Origin: Planctomycetota bacterium
GTDB taxonomy: Bacteria; Planctomycetota; UBA1135; GCA-002686595
Direction of reading: 5' to 3'
Length of the DNA: 64,000 bases
Assembly: GCA_016779205.1 (NCBI GenBank)
Contig: JADHOC010000019.1
Location: 1 to 64,000 of the forward strand
Below the pieces are notes generated by a model. The model was not told the origin of the DNA, made no database searches, and saw only the letters and a program-made list of their open reading frames with translations. Both the position numbers and the translations under genes were made by a program. Positions 26,998-42,163 of the stretch are shown here, in pieces (within the stretch, counting starts at the first letter, position 1; the number at the start of each line of letters is the position of its first letter).

Positions 26998-27018
26998 CCG
27001 ATCTGGTCGGCAGATCGG
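26998..27018 (-). promoter_or_regulatory. 5'-terminal hairpin of the rpsL mRNA
   Basis: An 8-bp perfect stem (ccgatctg/cagatcgg) with a 5-nt loop begins at about the predicted transcription start. A stem at the very 5' end would stabilise the mRNA or act as an operator for feedback. Confidence 0.45.
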
Positions 27019-27024
27019 CGCAAC

Positions 27025-27052
27025 AGTGTACGGGGGAGATTTCGGGGGTCAA
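27025..27052 (-). promoter_or_regulatory. promoter of the rpsL-rpsG unit
   Basis: Minus strand TTGACC, 16-bp spacer, TACACT. Both hexamers are close to sigma70 consensus. It lies between the rpoC stop and rpsL. Confidence 0.72.
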
Positions 27053-27073
27053 GGCCCGTCCGGTCCCAGCCCT

Positions 27074-27103
27074 CCCCCACCCGGCAGACCGGGCTCGAGG
27101 GGG
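27074..27103 (-). terminator. possible terminator after rpoC
   Basis: Nested stem: cccgg/ccggg around a 4-nt loop, flanked by ccccc/ggggg with small bulges. It lies 23 nt past the rpoC stop and just before the rpsL promoter. Confidence 0.45.
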
Positions 27104-27125
27104 GCATGGGAGCGGGAGGGGCCGA

Positions 27126-30100
27126 TCAGGCCTGGGCGGCCGTGGGCTCGCCGCCCTCCTCTTCAGCCTGGGGACCGGACTCGGCCGGCGCGGCCTCAGC
27201 GGCGGCGGGGGCCTCCGGAGCGGGGGCCGCTGCGTCGCCGGAGAGCATCGCGGGGTCCACGCCGAGGGCTGCGGCCGCGGCGTCCACCGAGAGCATCTCG
27301 TCCATGGCGTCGTCCATGCCGGCGCTGCCGAAGGACACGGCTCCGGTGCCGGTGCCGATCTCGCCGAAGTCGATGTTCTTCTTCACGCGGGTCCGGTAGT
27401 GGTCGCGGAAGCCAGTTCCCGTCGGGACCATGTGCCCGAGGATGACGTTCTCCTTGAGCCCGACGAGCATGTCGCGCTTGCCGGCGATCGCCGCCTCGGT
27501 CAGCACCTTGGTGGTCTCCTGGAAGGAGGCCGCGGAGATGAACGAGTCCGAGGAGAGCGAGGCCTTGGTGATCCCGAGCAGCAGCGTCTGACCGGTCGCC
27601 GGCTTGCGGCGGTCCTTGCGCAGACGCTCGTTCTCGCGACGGAAGCGATACTTGTCGACCACGGCCCCGGGGAGGAACTCGGAGTCGCCCGGCTCGTTCA
27701 CCTGAACCTTGCGCATCATCTGCGAGAGGATCGTCTCGATGTGCTTGTCGTCGATGGTCACCGACTGCGAGCGATAGACGTTCTGCACCTCGCCGAGCAG
27801 GTACTCCTGGACGTTCTCCTCGCCGTTGATGCGGAGGATGTCCTCGGGGTACAGCGGCCCGTCAACGAGCGGCTCGCCGGCGCGCACCTCGTCGCCCTTG
27901 TGGACGCGCAGGTGCTTGCCCTGGGGCACGGAGTGCTCGTGCTCCTCGATGACCTCGCCGTTCGCGCCGAGCGCACGCACGATGACCGTGCGTTTGCCGC
28001 GCTTGCGGTCGCCGAGCTCCACGATGCCGTCGATCTCGCTCATGATGGCGGGGTCCTTCGGGCGTCGCGCCTCGAAGAGCTCCGTCACCCGCGGCAGACC
28101 ACCGGTGATGTCCTGGGTACCCGTGGCCTCACGCGAGGACTTGGCGAGGAGCTCGCCGCGGCCGATCTTCTGGCCGTCGTCGATCTCGATGTAGGCCTTC
28201 TCCGGGATCGGGTAGACCGCGAGGGGCTCGCCCTTGGCGTTCTCGATCACGAGCTGCGGGTGGAGGTCACCCTTGTGCTCGGTCACCTGGCGGCGCGCTG
28301 CCTTGCGGCGGGCGTCACGCTCGATCTTGAGCGTCTTGCCCTCCACGAGGTCCTCGTACCGGACCTTGCCGTCGAACTCGGTGATGATCGGCACGTGGTG
28401 CGGGTCCCAGGTACACAGGGACGCTCCCGCCTCGGCCGTCTTGCCCTCCTCGATGAGGATGGTGGCGCCCGTCGGGATCGAGTAGCGGTCGATCTCGCGG
28501 TCCTTCTCGTCGAGCAGCAGGACCTCGCCGTTCCGGTTCAGGACGATGGTCTCACCGGCCTTGTTCGTCACGGCCCGCAGGTTCTGGTACTGGACCTTGC
28601 CGGCGCGCTTGAGCTTGATCTCGCTGTCCTCGATGGATCGCGAGGCCGTGCCGCCAATGTGGAACGTCCGCATCGTCAGCTGGGTTCCCGGCTCACCGAT
28701 CGACTGGGCGGCGATGATGCCGACCGCGAGGCCGCGCTCCACCAGCTGGTTGCGGGCGAGGTCCATGCCGTAGCACCGCGCGCACACGCCGAGGGGCGCC
28801 TCGCAGGTGAGCGGGCTCCGGACCCGGATCTTCTCGTACCCGTGGGCCTCGATCGCCGCCGCGATGTCCTCGGTGATCGGCTCGTGCTCACGCACGAGGA
28901 TCTCCTCGGTGATCGGGTCGACGATGGTGTCCCGGGCGATCCGACCGCGGATTCCGTCGGCGAGGCTCACGGCGACCCGGTCGCCCTTGAACACCACCGA
29001 CTTGGTCACGCTACCCATGGTCCCGCAGTCGTCCTGCGTGATCACGACGTTCTGCGCGACGTCCGTCAGCTTCCGCGTCAGGTAGCCAGCGTCCGCGGTC
29101 TTGAGCGCGGTGTCCGCCAGACCCTTCCGAGCGCCGTGGGTGGACGAGAAGTACTCGAGCACCTTCAGGCCTTCGCGGAAGTTGGCCTTGATGGGCGTCT
29201 CGATGATCTTGCCTGACGGCTTCGCCATCAGGCCCCGCATGCCGCCCAGCTGGCGGATCTGGTCCACCGAGCCACGGGCGCCGGAGGTGACCATGCAGAA
29301 GATCGGGTTGACGTAGCCGGACTCCGTGTCGAAGTCGACGGAGAGGAGCTGCATCAGCACCGTCCCCATCTTCTCCCGGGCCTCGGTCCAGAGGTCGATG
29401 ATCTTCAGGTAGCGCTCACCGTCGGTGATCTCACCCTTGTTGTAGCTGGCCTCGATCTTGTCGATCTCCGCCTGCGACTCATCGAGCATGGACTGCTTCG
29501 TGTCCGGGATCCGGACGTCGTCCTTGCCGAAGGAGAGGCCCGCGCGGGTCGAGGACTTGAACCCGAGGCTCTTGAGGTCGTCGAGGAGGCGCAGCGTCGC
29601 GTCACGACCCAGGAGGTGATAGCAGTCGCTGATCAGCGCCTGGATCCCCTTCTTGTTGAGGTCGTAGTTATAGAAGGGCATGCCCTCCGGGAGGATGTCG
29701 TTGAAGATCACGCGACCGATGGTGGTCATCGCGAACTCCGTCGCTCCCGTCGGGGCGCCGTTCTCGTCGAGGACGGCGACGCGGCCGTGCTCGTCCACGG
29801 GCACCGGCTCCTTGTCGCGGCCGAACTTGACGCTGCTCCCCGCGGGGAACCGCAGGCGCACGGCCTTGTGGGTCCGCGCGTGGCCGTGGCCGTAGGCCAG
29901 GAAGAGCTCCGCCGTGGACCCGAAGGTCGGGAGCGACTCGGGGACGCTCGGCGGATTCATCATCAGGTAGAAGATCCCGAGGACCATGTCCTGGGACGGC
30001 GAGATGATCGGCGAGCCGTTGGCGGGCGAGAAGACGTTGTTGCTCGCCAGCATCAGGGTCGAGGCCTCGATCTGCGCCTCGTAGGACAGCGGCAGGTGGA

Positions 30101-31493
30101 CGGCCATCTGGTCCCCGTCGAAGTCGGCGTTGAAGCCGCCGCAGACGAGCGGGTGGAGGCGGATCGCGTTGCCCTCGATCAGCTTCGGCTCGAACGCCTG
30201 GATCCCCATGCGGTGGAGCGTGGGCGCGCGGTTGAGCAGCACGGGGTGGTCACGGATGACCTCCTCCAGGATGTCCCACACGTCGTCGTCCCGGCGCTCG
30301 AGCATGCGCTTGGCGGACTTGATGGTGTCCGCCTGGCCGAGCTCCTTGAGGCGCCGGATGATGAAGGGCTGGAAGAGCTCGAGGGCGACCTTCTTCGGCA
30401 GACCACACTGGGTCAGGCGAAGCTCGGGGCCGACGACGATCACGGAACGCGCGGAGTAGTCCACGCGCTTCCCGAGGAGGTTCTCGCGGAAGCGGCCCTG
30501 CTTGCCCTTGATCATGTCCGTGAGGGACTTGAGCGGGCGGTTGGAGGAGCCGAGGACCGGGCGGCGGCAGCGGCCGTTGTCGAACAGCGCGTCGACGGCC
30601 TGCTGGAGCATCCGCTTCTCGTTGCGGATGATGACCTCGGGCGCGTTGAGGTCGAGCAGCTTCTTGAGACGGTTGTTCCGGTTGATGAGGCGCCGGTACA
30701 GGTCGTTCAGGTCGCTGGTGGCGAAGTTGCCCGAGTCGAGCAGGACCAGCGGGCGCAGGTCCGGCGGGATCACCGGGACCACGTCGAGGACCATCCACTC
30801 AGGGTTGTTGCCGGAGTCACGCAGCATCTCGACCGTGCCGAGGCGCTTGGTGATGTCCTTCATGCGCTGCTTGGAGCGCGTGGCCTTCAGCTCCTCTCGG
30901 AGCTCCTCGGAGACCATCCCGAGGTCGAGTGTCCGGAGGATCTTCTTGACGGCCTCCGCCCCCATGTCGGCGTCGAACTCGGCACCGTACTTGGCGCGCG
31001 CGGCGCGGAACTCCTCCTCGGTGAGGAGCTGGAACTGCTCCATGGGCGTGTCACCGGGGTCCACGACCATGTAGTCCTGGAAGTAGATGACGCGCTCGAG
31101 GTTCGAGACCTTGCAGCCGAGCAGGTTGCCGAGGCGGCTCGGCATGGCCTTGAAGAACCAGATGTGCGCGGTGGGCGCGGCCAGGTTGATGTGGCCCATC
31201 CGCTTCCGGCGGACGCGGCTGTGGGTCACCATCACGCCACACTTGTCGCAGACGATGCCCTTGTGCTTGATGCCCTTGTACTTGCCGCAGGAGCACTCCC
31301 AGTCCTTCTCCGGACCAAAAATGCGCTCGCAGAACAGCCCGTCCCGCTCGGGGCGGTACGTGCGGTAGTTGATGGTCTCGGGCTTCTTGACCTCTCCGTA
31401 CGACCAGGACCGGATGTCCTCCGGAGATGCGAGCGCGATGGTCACGCTGCCGTAGTCGTTGATCCGGTTGTACTTGGCGTCTGCCAGCGTCAT
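27126..31493 (-). CDS. rpoC: RNA polymerase subunit beta'
   Basis: Catalytic subunit with the active-site Mg loop NADFDGDQM at 455-463. The first zinc site uses Cys67, Cys69, Cys82 and Cys85. The second lies in the [13 protein letters not shown] region. The start [16 protein letters not shown] gives 1455 aa; the upstream open frame is leader. After the trigger loop and jaw, the C-terminus ends in an Ala/Glu/Pro tail of about 60 residues. It follows rpoB by 150 bp, a gap with a strong hairpin. Confidence 0.98.
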   Translation of the reverse strand: MTLADAKYNRINDYGSVTIALASPEDIRSWSYGEVKKPETINYRTYRPERDGLFCERIFGPEKDWECSCGKYKGIKHKGIVCDKCGVMVTHSRVRRKRMGHINLAAPTAHIWFFKAMPSRLGNLLGCKVSNLERVIYFQDYMVVDPGDTPMEQFQLLTEEEFRAARAKYGAEFDADMGAEAVKKILRTLDLGMVSEELREELKATRSKQRMKDITKRLGTVEMLRDSGNNPEWMVLDVVPVIPPDLRPLVLLDSGNFATSDLNDLYRRLINRNNRLKKLLDLNAPEVIIRNEKRMLQQAVDALFDNGRCRRPVLGSSNRPLKSLTDMIKGKQGRFRENLLGKRVDYSARSVIVVGPELRLTQCGLPKKVALELFQPFIIRRLKELGQADTIKSAKRMLERRDDDVWDILEEVIRDHPVLLNRAPTLHRMGIQAFEPKLIEGNAIRLHPLVCGGFNADFDGDQMAVHLPLSYEAQIEASTLMLASNNVFSPANGSPIISPSQDMVLGIFYLMMNPPSVPESLPTFGSTAELFLAYGHGHARTHKAVRLRFPAGSSVKFGRDKEPVPVDEHGRVAVLDENGAPTGATEFAMTTIGRVIFNDILPEGMPFYNYDLNKKGIQALISDCYHLLGRDATLRLLDDLKSLGFKSSTRAGLSFGKDDVRIPDTKQSMLDESQAEIDKIEASYNKGEITDGERYLKIIDLWTEAREKMGTVLMQLLSVDFDTESGYVNPIFCMVTSGARGSVDQIRQLGGMRGLMAKPSGKIIETPIKANFREGLKVLEYFSSTHGARKGLADTALKTADAGYLTRKLTDVAQNVVITQDDCGTMGSVTKSVVFKGDRVAVSLADGIRGRIARDTIVDPITEEILVREHEPITEDIAAAIEAHGYEKIRVRSPLTCEAPLGVCARCYGMDLARNQLVERGLAVGIIAAQSIGEPGTQLTMRTFHIGGTASRSIEDSEIKLKRAGKVQYQNLRAVTNKAGETIVLNRNGEVLLLDEKDREIDRYSIPTGATILIEEGKTAEAGASLCTWDPHHVPIITEFDGKVRYEDLVEGKTLKIERDARRKAARRQVTEHKGDLHPQLVIENAKGEPLAVYPIPEKAYIEIDDGQKIGRGELLAKSSREATGTQDITGGLPRVTELFEARRPKDPAIMSEIDGIVELGDRKRGKRTVIVRALGANGEVIEEHEHSVPQGKHLRVHKGDEVRAGEPLVDGPLYPEDILRINGEENVQEYLLGEVQNVYRSQSVTIDDKHIETILSQMMRKVQVNEPGDSEFLPGAVVDKYRFRRENERLRKDRRKPATGQTLLLGITKASLSSDSFISAASFQETTKVLTEAAIAGKRDMLVGLKENVILGHMVPTGTGFRDHYRTRVKKNIDFGEIGTGTGAVSFGSAGMDDAMDEMLSVDAAAAALGVDPAMLSGDAAAPAPEAPAAAEAAPAESGPQAEEEGGEPTAAQA

Positions 31494-31595
31494 GGGTCGA
31501 GTCTCCAGATGGTCCGGGGTGGCCGGGGCCGTCCCTCGGGGGGTCCAGAACGCCGGGGGGCGTTCCAGGTGTGGGTGTGTTTGCGCGCAGGGGGT

Positions 31596-31636
31596 GCGCC
31601 GCGGGGGGGAAGGGTCAGGCCCCTCCCCCGCGGCGC
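31596..31636 (-). other. strong hairpin between rpoB and rpoC
   Basis: A 12-bp perfect stem (gcgccgcggggg/cccccgcggcgc) with a 17-nt loop begins 7 nt after the rpoB stop. It could slow polymerase, be an RNase III-type processing site, or adjust the beta:beta' ratio. Confidence 0.55.
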
Positions 31637-31643
31637 GCAATGA

Positions 31644-35381
<3,738 letters not shown>

Positions 35382-36012
35382 GAGCGGTAGCGAGTGCTGA
35401 GCGGGCGAGGCAACGACGCAAAGAGTGTGGTCTGAAGCCTGACGCCCGAACGGGCACGGAGAACGAGCGCAGCTCGGGTGGGGAGACGCTGATCGGGGGT
35501 AAGACCGTCAGGGTGCAACGTCGGGGGGAACGATGCAGGTCCGGACGGAAGCCGACCCCTCATGGAGTCGACCGACGCCGACGCCCCCCGCTCGAAGCGA
35601 AGAACGTCAGCAAGACTGGCTGTGCGGCGATCAGAGATGGCCGGCGCACAGGGGACGAGGGAGCGGCCCGTGGACGGGCACGCTGGCGGTGGAGACGAGC
35701 TTGGAGCGCGCTGGACGGGGAGCGAAGCAGCCTCGGTACCCGGGCGAGACCAGCGGCGAGGGGCCACTGGAGACGGCCGGAGTCGGCCTCAGCGGCCCAA
35801 GAGAGTAGGGGCGCTGAACACACCTGGGAAGCCCTCGGGCCCCCACTTTGCAGGGAATTCCGCCCGCGGATCGCGGGACGGGCCTCCCGACCAGGGGGAG
35901 CCGATGCGTCAGAACGCGCCTCGGCCGCCGACGTCTCGCCGCCCCCAGAGGGGCTCTACGACACGTCCGCGGCCTTGGTGGAGCCGCCCGGAAGGGCCGC
36001 TCCGGAGCCCGA
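35382..36012 (-). other. long leader/intergenic region between rplL and rpoB
   Basis: 630 bp with no credible gene. A 129-codon frame ending at the rpoB ATG is Arg/Pro/Ser-rich and looks random. Small hairpins occur, for example cccgcg-gat-cgcggg at 35863-35877 and gcccc-caga-ggggc at 35941-35954. No TTGAC-type promoter was seen. In E. coli this position holds an attenuator and an RNase III site. Confidence 0.6.
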
Positions 36013-36423
36013 TCAGGCGAGCTCGACGGTGGCGCCAGCAGCCTCGAGCTGCTTCTTCATCTCCTCGGCCTCGTCCTTGGCGACCCCTTCCTTGACGGGC
36101 TTGGGGGCGCTGTCGACGATTTCCTTGGCCTCCTTGAGACCCAGGCCAGTGATGGCGCGGACCTCCTTGATGACCTGGATCTTCTTGTCGCCGGCGGCCT
36201 TCAGGACGACGTCGAATTCGGTCTTCTCCTCGGCGGCTTCGCCACCACCACCGCCACCGGGGGCGGCCATGGCAACGGCGGCGGGGGCAGCGGCGCTGAC
36301 GCCCCACTTATCCTCGAGGGCCTTGACGAGCTTCGACGCCTGCAGGAGGGTCAGGCCGTCGAGCTGATCGGCGATGGTCTGGAGCTCAGCGTCGAGCTCG
36401 ACGGTCGTGGTCTCTTCGGACAT
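36013..36423 (-). CDS. rplL: 50S ribosomal protein L7/L12
   Basis: Multimeric stalk protein recruiting translational GTPases. The 136 aa show the N-terminal dimerisation domain, an Ala/Gly hinge ([14 protein letters not shown]) and the C-terminal domain with [20 protein letters not shown]. It is slightly longer than usual because of the hinge. Confidence 0.97.
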   Translation of the reverse strand: MSEETTTVELDAELQTIADQLDGLTLLQASKLVKALEDKWGVSAAAPAAVAMAAPGGGGGGEAAEEKTEFDVVLKAAGDKKIQVIKEVRAITGLGLKEAKEIVDSAPKPVKEGVAKDEAEEMKKQLEAAGATVELA

Positions 36424-36525
36424 GGTTGAAAAGGGATCGGAGGGTAGTTCTCAGTGGTCTTGGAAAGGGTGGCCGCCACCCCCACCGCAACGGACGGTGA
36501 GGGAGCCGGAGGCCACCTGAATGAA

Positions 36526-37065
36526 TCAGCCTTCTTCGCCGTCTCCGGCGTCGTCAGCGTGTGCCTGGATGACGCGGGCGACCGAACCGGGCACCGCGTT
36601 GATGACTGTGGCGAGGCCGCGGGCAGGACCCGAGATGACCCCGAGCAGCTGCGCGTGGAGCGTGTCACGGTCCGGGAGGTCAGCGAGCGCCTGGGCGCTG
36701 GCGGCGTCGAGGGCGTTGCCCTCGAGCATCCCGCCCTTGACGACGACCTTGCCGGCCTTCTTGAGCTCCTTGTCGGAGAACACCTTGGCCGCGTCAATGG
36801 CGGCCTCTGCGTCGCCGTAGGCGATGCCGGTGTTGCCCTTGAGAGCACCGTCGTCGGAGAAGGTGAGGTCGCGGTCGGCGAGCACCCGCTTCGCGAGCGA
36901 GTTGCGCACCATCTTGAAGCGGACGTTCTTCTCGGCGAGCTTGCCGCGGATCTCAGAGGTCTCCTCGACGGTGAGCCCGCCGAAGGAAACGAGGACCATG
37001 CCCTCTGCCTCCTTGAACTCGTCCTGCAGCTCGCGGACGACCATCTGGTTGACGATATTCGGCAT
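36526..37065 (-). CDS. rplJ: 50S ribosomal protein L10
   Basis: Stalk base that carries L7/L12 dimers. The 179 aa have the [15 protein letters not shown] motif and the C-terminal L12-binding helix followed by an acidic end (DDAGDGEEG). It lies 3 bp after rplA, so the L10 leader used for E. coli autoregulation has no room here. Confidence 0.95.
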   Translation of the reverse strand: MPNIVNQMVVRELQDEFKEAEGMVLVSFGGLTVEETSEIRGKLAEKNVRFKMVRNSLAKRVLADRDLTFSDDGALKGNTGIAYGDAEAAIDAAKVFSDKELKKAGKVVVKGGMLEGNALDAASAQALADLPDRDTLHAQLLGVISGPARGLATVINAVPGSVARVIQAHADDAGDGEEG

Positions 37066-37068
37066 GGA

Positions 37069-37755
37069 TCAGCCTCCGTACTCGATGAAGGCGCCCGGGC
37101 TCATGGTCGTCGAGACGCTGATGCGCCGGACGAAGTTGCCCTTGACGGCAGCCGGGCGCATGCCCGACAGGTGGTTCATGAAGGCCGACAGGTTGGCGAC
37201 CAGGTCCTCCGTGGAGAACGAGCGCTTACCCAGCGGCGCGTGGACGTTGCCGCCCGCGTCGGTGCGGAACTCGACCTTACCGGCCTTGAACTCCGTGACG
37301 GCCTCGCCAACGTTCGGCGTCACCGTGCCGCTCTTCGGCGAGGGCATCTTGCCCTGGGGGCCGAGGACCTTACCGAGCTTGCCGACGTGCTTCATCATGT
37401 CGGGGCTCGCGATGACGACGTCGAAGTCCATCCAGCCGCCCTGGATCTTGGCGGCCAGGTCATCGGACCCGACCTCGTCCGCGCCGGCTTCCCGGGCGGC
37501 GTCGGCCTTGTCGCCCTCGGCGAACACGACGACCTTGACGGTCTTACCGAGGCCCTTCGGGAGGGAGACGGCGCCGCGGACGAGCTGGTCGGTCTTGCGG
37601 GGGTCGATCCCGAGGCGGACGGCGACCTCGACGGTCTCGTCAAACTTGGGGGCCGGCAGGCTCTTGAGCATGTCGAACGCCTCGTTCGGCATGTACTGAG
37701 CCGAGCGGTCGATCCGCGCCGCGGCCTCGCGGTAGCGCTTGCTGTGCTTGGGCAT
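37069..37755 (-). CDS. rplA: 50S ribosomal protein L1
   Basis: L1-stalk protein guiding E-site tRNA and a repressor of the L11 operon in E. coli. The 228 aa contain [23 protein letters not shown] and the signature [19 protein letters not shown]. It is 5 bp from rplK. Confidence 0.97.
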   Translation of the reverse strand: MPKHSKRYREAAARIDRSAQYMPNEAFDMLKSLPAPKFDETVEVAVRLGIDPRKTDQLVRGAVSLPKGLGKTVKVVVFAEGDKADAAREAGADEVGSDDLAAKIQGGWMDFDVVIASPDMMKHVGKLGKVLGPQGKMPSPKSGTVTPNVGEAVTEFKAGKVEFRTDAGGNVHAPLGKRSFSTEDLVANLSAFMNHLSGMRPAAVKGNFVRRISVSTTMSPGAFIEYGG

Positions 37756-37760
37756 GTTGA

Positions 37761-38186
37761 TCAGTCCTCCACCGTGATGCCGGAGGAGCGTGCGGTGCCG
37801 GCGATGATCCGGCAGGCCTGGTCCAGGTCCCGCGCGTTGAGGTCGTTCATCTTGATCTTGGCGATCTCCTCCACCTGCTCGCGGGTCACCGACCCGACGA
37901 TCTGGGTGCCAACCTCACCGGCCCCTTTCTCGACGCCGGCTGCCTTCTTGAGGAGCACGGCCGCCGGGGGCGACTTGAGGATGAAGTCGAAGGAGCGGTC
38001 CTTGTAGACGGAGATCTCGACGGGGAGGATCATCCCCATCTGGTCCCTCGTGCGGTCGTTGAACTGCTTGACGAACTCGGCGATGTTGACGCCGTGCGCG
38101 CCGAGCGCCGGGCCAATCGGCGGTGCAGGGGTCGCCTGCCCGGCGGGGCACTGGAGCTTGATCTTTCCTGTCAGTTCTTTCGCCAT
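37761..38186 (-). CDS. rplK: 50S ribosomal protein L11
   Basis: GTPase-centre protein also needed for stringent-factor activation. The 141 aa have the conserved [21 protein letters not shown] and a C-terminal rRNA-binding domain ending SSGITVED. The 174-bp gap from nusG holds a hairpin. Confidence 0.97.
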   Translation of the reverse strand: MAKELTGKIKLQCPAGQATPAPPIGPALGAHGVNIAEFVKQFNDRTRDQMGMILPVEISVYKDRSFDFILKSPPAAVLLKKAAGVEKGAGEVGTQIVGSVTREQVEEIAKIKMNDLNARDLDQACRIIAGTARSSGITVED

Positions 38187-38329
38187 GTCGGTCCGTGAGT
38201 CTGGCCCCCGCTTATGAGGGCGCGGTCCGCTGTGAGCTGGTTGAGGTCGCCGCGACGATGGCCCCCCGGGGGAGGGTGTCTCGCAGAATGCGACGGGGTG
38301 TGTTTGTCGTGGAGGGGATCCTGTGGGCG

Positions 38330-38345
38330 CCGGCGCGAACGCCGG
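38330..38345 (-). other. TTCG-loop hairpin between nusG and rplK
   Basis: CCGGCG-TTCG-CGCCGG on the minus strand: a 6-bp perfect stem with a stable UUCG loop, 15 nt past the nusG stop. Possible attenuator or boundary of a separate L11-L1 transcript. Confidence 0.5.
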
Positions 38346-38360
38346 TCCAAGGAGAAGAGG

Positions 38361-38912
38361 TCAGACGCTGTCGACCTCCCAGTACTTGAGGTCGACCGGC
38401 GTGGGCCGGCCGAAGATGGTGACGATCACGCGGACCGTCCCCTTCTCGGCGTTGATCTCTTCGACCGCGCCGTCGAAGCCGTCGAACGGCCCCGTGTTGA
38501 TCTTGACCCGGTCGCCCTTCTCCAGGCCGATGGTGACCTGGGGGCGGGTCTCGGAGTCGGTCATGAGCGCCAGGATCTCGGTGACCTCGGCCTCGGAAAT
38601 CGACGTGGGCTCGCCGCCCGATCCGATGAAGTCACGCAGGCCGTCGATGCCGCGCAGGGTGGCGCGCGCCTTGATGACGGTGGGGTCCTCGGGGTTCTCG
38701 AGGTCGGCCTGGACCAGCAGGTAGCCGGGGTAGAGCTTCTCCTCGACGTTCCGCTTCTTGCCCTTCTTCATGTCCGTCACGATCTTGAACGGCATGAGGA
38801 CCTGGGGGACGACGGAGTCGACCCCTGCGATCTTCAGGCGGTGGATCGCGTTGTCACGGATGCGCTTCTCGCGCCCCGACTGACAGCGGAGGAAGTACCA
38901 CTTGAACGCCAT
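38361..38912 (-). CDS. nusG: transcription termination/antitermination factor NusG
   Basis: Binds the polymerase clamp and couples to S10 or Rho. From MAFKWYFLRCQSGREKRIRD the product is 183 aa with an NGN domain (KLYPGYLLVQADLE). A C-terminal KOW domain carries GDRVKINTGPFDGFDGAVEEI. It begins 5 bp after secE, the classical secE-nusG pair. Confidence 0.97.
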   Translation of the reverse strand: MAFKWYFLRCQSGREKRIRDNAIHRLKIAGVDSVVPQVLMPFKIVTDMKKGKKRNVEEKLYPGYLLVQADLENPEDPTVIKARATLRGIDGLRDFIGSGGEPTSISEAEVTEILALMTDSETRPQVTIGLEKGDRVKINTGPFDGFDGAVEEINAEKGTVRVIVTIFGRPTPVDLKYWEVDSV

Positions 38913-38917
38913 CGGCC

Positions 38918-39358
38918 TCAGGCCCCCCCACCGGTGATGATCCGGGTGAAGACGTTGCCGAGCAGGTAGTCGGCGGCGGCCATGAAGCCCATCAGGAAGA
39001 GCACCACCACGATCACGACCACCGAGCCGTCGACGGTCTCGTCCACGGTCGGCCAGGTGACCTTGCGCAGTTCGGACTCGGTCTCGATGAGCAGGTCGGC
39101 GTTCTTCGGGCGCTCGAGGGAGCGGTTCAGGAACCACAGCCCGAGCAGGAAGGAAGCGACCGACGCAAAGAGCGCGATGCTGAGGGGCAGGTTCACCAGC
39201 GGGACCACAGCCCCGTCGGAGACTGCCGTCCCGATCGAGTCGGGGAACTGCCCCGTGAGCTCCGCACGCATCCGGATGCAGCCGTACGCCAGCAGCACGG
39301 CGAGCGACCAGAAGGTCGTCATTCGCGCCAGGCGTCCTTGATCCTTGCGGTAGGCCAT
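38918..39358 (-). CDS. secE: protein translocase subunit SecE, three-TM form
   Basis: Clamps SecY in the membrane. The essential part is the amphipathic ETESELRKVTWPTVDET followed by the last membrane segment (about 111-133). Two further hydrophobic segments precede it (about 11-30 and 51-77). The topology is therefore the three-span type known from E. coli, not the single-span form of many other bacteria. Length is 146 aa. Confidence 0.94.
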   Translation of the reverse strand: MAYRKDQGRLARMTTFWSLAVLLAYGCIRMRAELTGQFPDSIGTAVSDGAVVPLVNLPLSIALFASVASFLLGLWFLNRSLERPKNADLLIETESELRKVTWPTVDETVDGSVVVIVVVLFLMGFMAAADYLLGNVFTRIITGGGA

Positions 39359-39433
39359 TGGAGTCTCGGTGGGGGTCCGGAGGTGGGTGAAACGGAGGGG
39401 GTGCGTCGGGGAGTCAGCGTGAGCCCGTCGGGC

Positions 39434-39592
39434 TCAGAGCTTCTTCTCGCGATGCGGGGTGTGCGTGCGGCAGCGCCGGCAGTGCTTCTTCTTCTCGAGC
39501 TTGTAGGCGGCCTTCAGACGCTTGTGCGTCGTGTAGTTCCGCTCCTTGCACACGGTGCACTCGAGGAAGACGTAGCGTTCCTTGGTCTTCAT
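39434..39592 (-). CDS. rpmG: 50S ribosomal protein L33, zinc-binding form
   Basis: A 52-aa product starting MKTKERYVFLECTVCKERNY and ending HREKKL. Two CxxC pairs (Cys12/15 and Cys38/41) make this the zinc C+ form. It lies between tuf and secE, where tuf-rpmG-secE is a common order outside proteobacteria. Confidence 0.96.
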   Translation of the reverse strand: MKTKERYVFLECTVCKERNYTTHKRLKAAYKLEKKKHCRRCRTHTPHREKKL

Positions 39593-39710
39593 TTCAGGTG
39601 GCGCTGGCTTGGGGAGTCTCGGCGGCTGCTGCGCGGTGGTGCGCTACGACCGTCGGTTGGGGGAGGTGAGGAGGCGCGGCCCTTGGGGGCGTGCACCGTC
39701 GAAGGGGGAT

Positions 39711-39746
39711 CGCCGCCGCGGAGCCGGCGAAGGCTCCGCGGCGGCG
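39711..39746 (-). terminator. hairpin after tuf
   Basis: A 15-bp perfect stem with a 6-nt loop (ggcgaa on plus), starting 6 nt past the tuf stop. It may partly terminate and so let tRNA-tuf RNA exceed the downstream genes. No T-run follows. Confidence 0.65.
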
Positions 39747-39752
39747 CGGTGA

Positions 39753-40958
<1,206 letters not shown>

Positions 40959-41246
40959 TTCGGGTGTCTCGTCGCTTGGGTGTCCCGTTCACCGGCTTGG
41001 GCCGGATCCTGGAGGTGGTTTGACGCTTAACCCGCTGGTGCGGGGTCAACGCCGGATCGGAGCGCCGCATACACGGCACGATCGGTGGAATCTGAAAAGA
41101 GAAGCCCCCAGCCGCGGAACGGCTGAAGGTGGATGAAGGCTGCTCGCCGTGCCCCCCCAGGTGAGGGGCAGCCCCCTTGGTGGGAGGCGACCCCGCGGCA
41201 GCCGGCTCAGGGCCGGAGGGCGGGGCGCTGGGCGAAGGCGCGGGGG
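40959..41246 (-). other. gap between tRNA-Thr(GGT) and tuf
   Basis: 288 bp without a gene. A short inverted repeat (cagccg/cggctg at 41109-41125) and a TTGACC hexamer with only 14 bp to a TAAGCG are seen. The spacing is too short for a convincing promoter. Confidence 0.4.
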
Positions 41247-41322
<76 letters not shown>

Positions 41323-41377
41323 TTTGGCCTCGACTCGAGGGGCTCCCCCACCACGCGCTGGCGTCGCAGGAGAAGGA

Positions 41378-41451
41378 TGGAGCGGGTGGGGGGAATCGAA
41401 CCCCCGTGTGCAGCTTGGAAGGCTGCCGTTCTACCATTGAACTACACCCGC
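41378..41451 (-). tRNA. tRNA-Gly (anticodon TCC)
   Basis: A 74-nt cloverleaf with acceptor GCGGGTG, anticodon loop CTTCCAA carrying TCC, a TTCGATT T-loop and encoded CCA. Equivalent in place to E. coli glyT. Confidence 0.95.
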
Positions 41452-41617
41452 AAGGTTGGGCGCGCTGGGCGCCGGCGCCGCGCTGAGCGGGGCGAGATCC
41501 GGGGGATCTGGGGAGGTTTGCCACCAACCGCAACCGAGTCGTCCGCCGTCGATCGCGCTGCAGCCCGGGAGGACCTCCCTTCAGGAGTCGAACCCTGGAG
41601 GGTCCGCAGAGGGAGGC

Positions 41618-41702
<85 letters not shown>

Positions 41703-41948
41703 GCCCGGAATACCCGAGCCCGGTGGAGCGGCGCCGACATGCGGGCCGCACCGCAGACTGCGGGTGCGCGAACGACCGACGGGACGATCGGTCCGATCGC
41801 GTGCCCAGTCTCCCGGTGCGCGCGGCCCGATGGGACGCAGCGTCGCCGGGAATGGCACGCTCCCGTGTCATCCTCGAGTCGGTTTACGTTTTGAGTGAGC
41901 GGCCGAACCTCCGGATCGCCCATGGCGATCGGACGCTGCCGGAGTTGG

Positions 41949-42024
41949 TGGGGCCAGCGGCGGGACTCGAACCCGCAACCTGCTGATTACAAATCAGCTG
42001 CTCTACCAATTGAGCCACACTGGC
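41949..42024 (-). tRNA. tRNA-Thr (anticodon TGT)
   Basis: A 76-nt cloverleaf with anticodon loop TTTGTAA carrying TGT and an encoded CCA. The acceptor has one G-U pair, and C appears at the discriminator. First tRNA of the tRNA-tuf unit, equivalent in place to E. coli thrU. Confidence 0.94.
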
Positions 42025-42103
42025 GGTTGAGCCTGGCGGCCTCCAGCGACTCCGGTGGCTTCCTGCGTACACAGGGCCCGCCGGAGCGGCGAGTGGAGCG
42101 AGA

Positions 42104-42131
42104 AGGATAGGGATCGCGGTTGGGGGGTCAA
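42104..42131 (-). promoter_or_regulatory. promoter of the tRNA-tuf operon
   Basis: Minus strand TTGACC, 16-bp spacer, TATCCT. The -35 hexamer starts within the 3' arm of the aroC terminator hairpin. The predicted start lies about 70 nt before tRNA-Thr(TGT). Confidence 0.75.
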
Positions 42132-42159
42132 GGTCCCGAGCCAGAAATCCTCGGGACCT
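42131..42159 (-). terminator. terminator after aroC
   Basis: A 10-bp perfect stem (aggtcccgag/ctcgggacct) with a 9-nt loop, 4 nt past the aroC stop. Its distal end merges with the -35 box of the tRNA-tuf promoter. Confidence 0.7.
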
Positions 42160-42163
42160 CTTT

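Noticed and set aside
26469-29216. 915-codon plus-strand frame opposite rpsL and rpoC
   Set aside because: Antisense shadow covering two certain genes and the rpsL promoter.
40959-41050. possible tuf promoter (TTGACC ... TAAGCG)
   Set aside because: The spacer is only 14 bp and the -10 box is poor; tuf can be read from the tRNA promoter.
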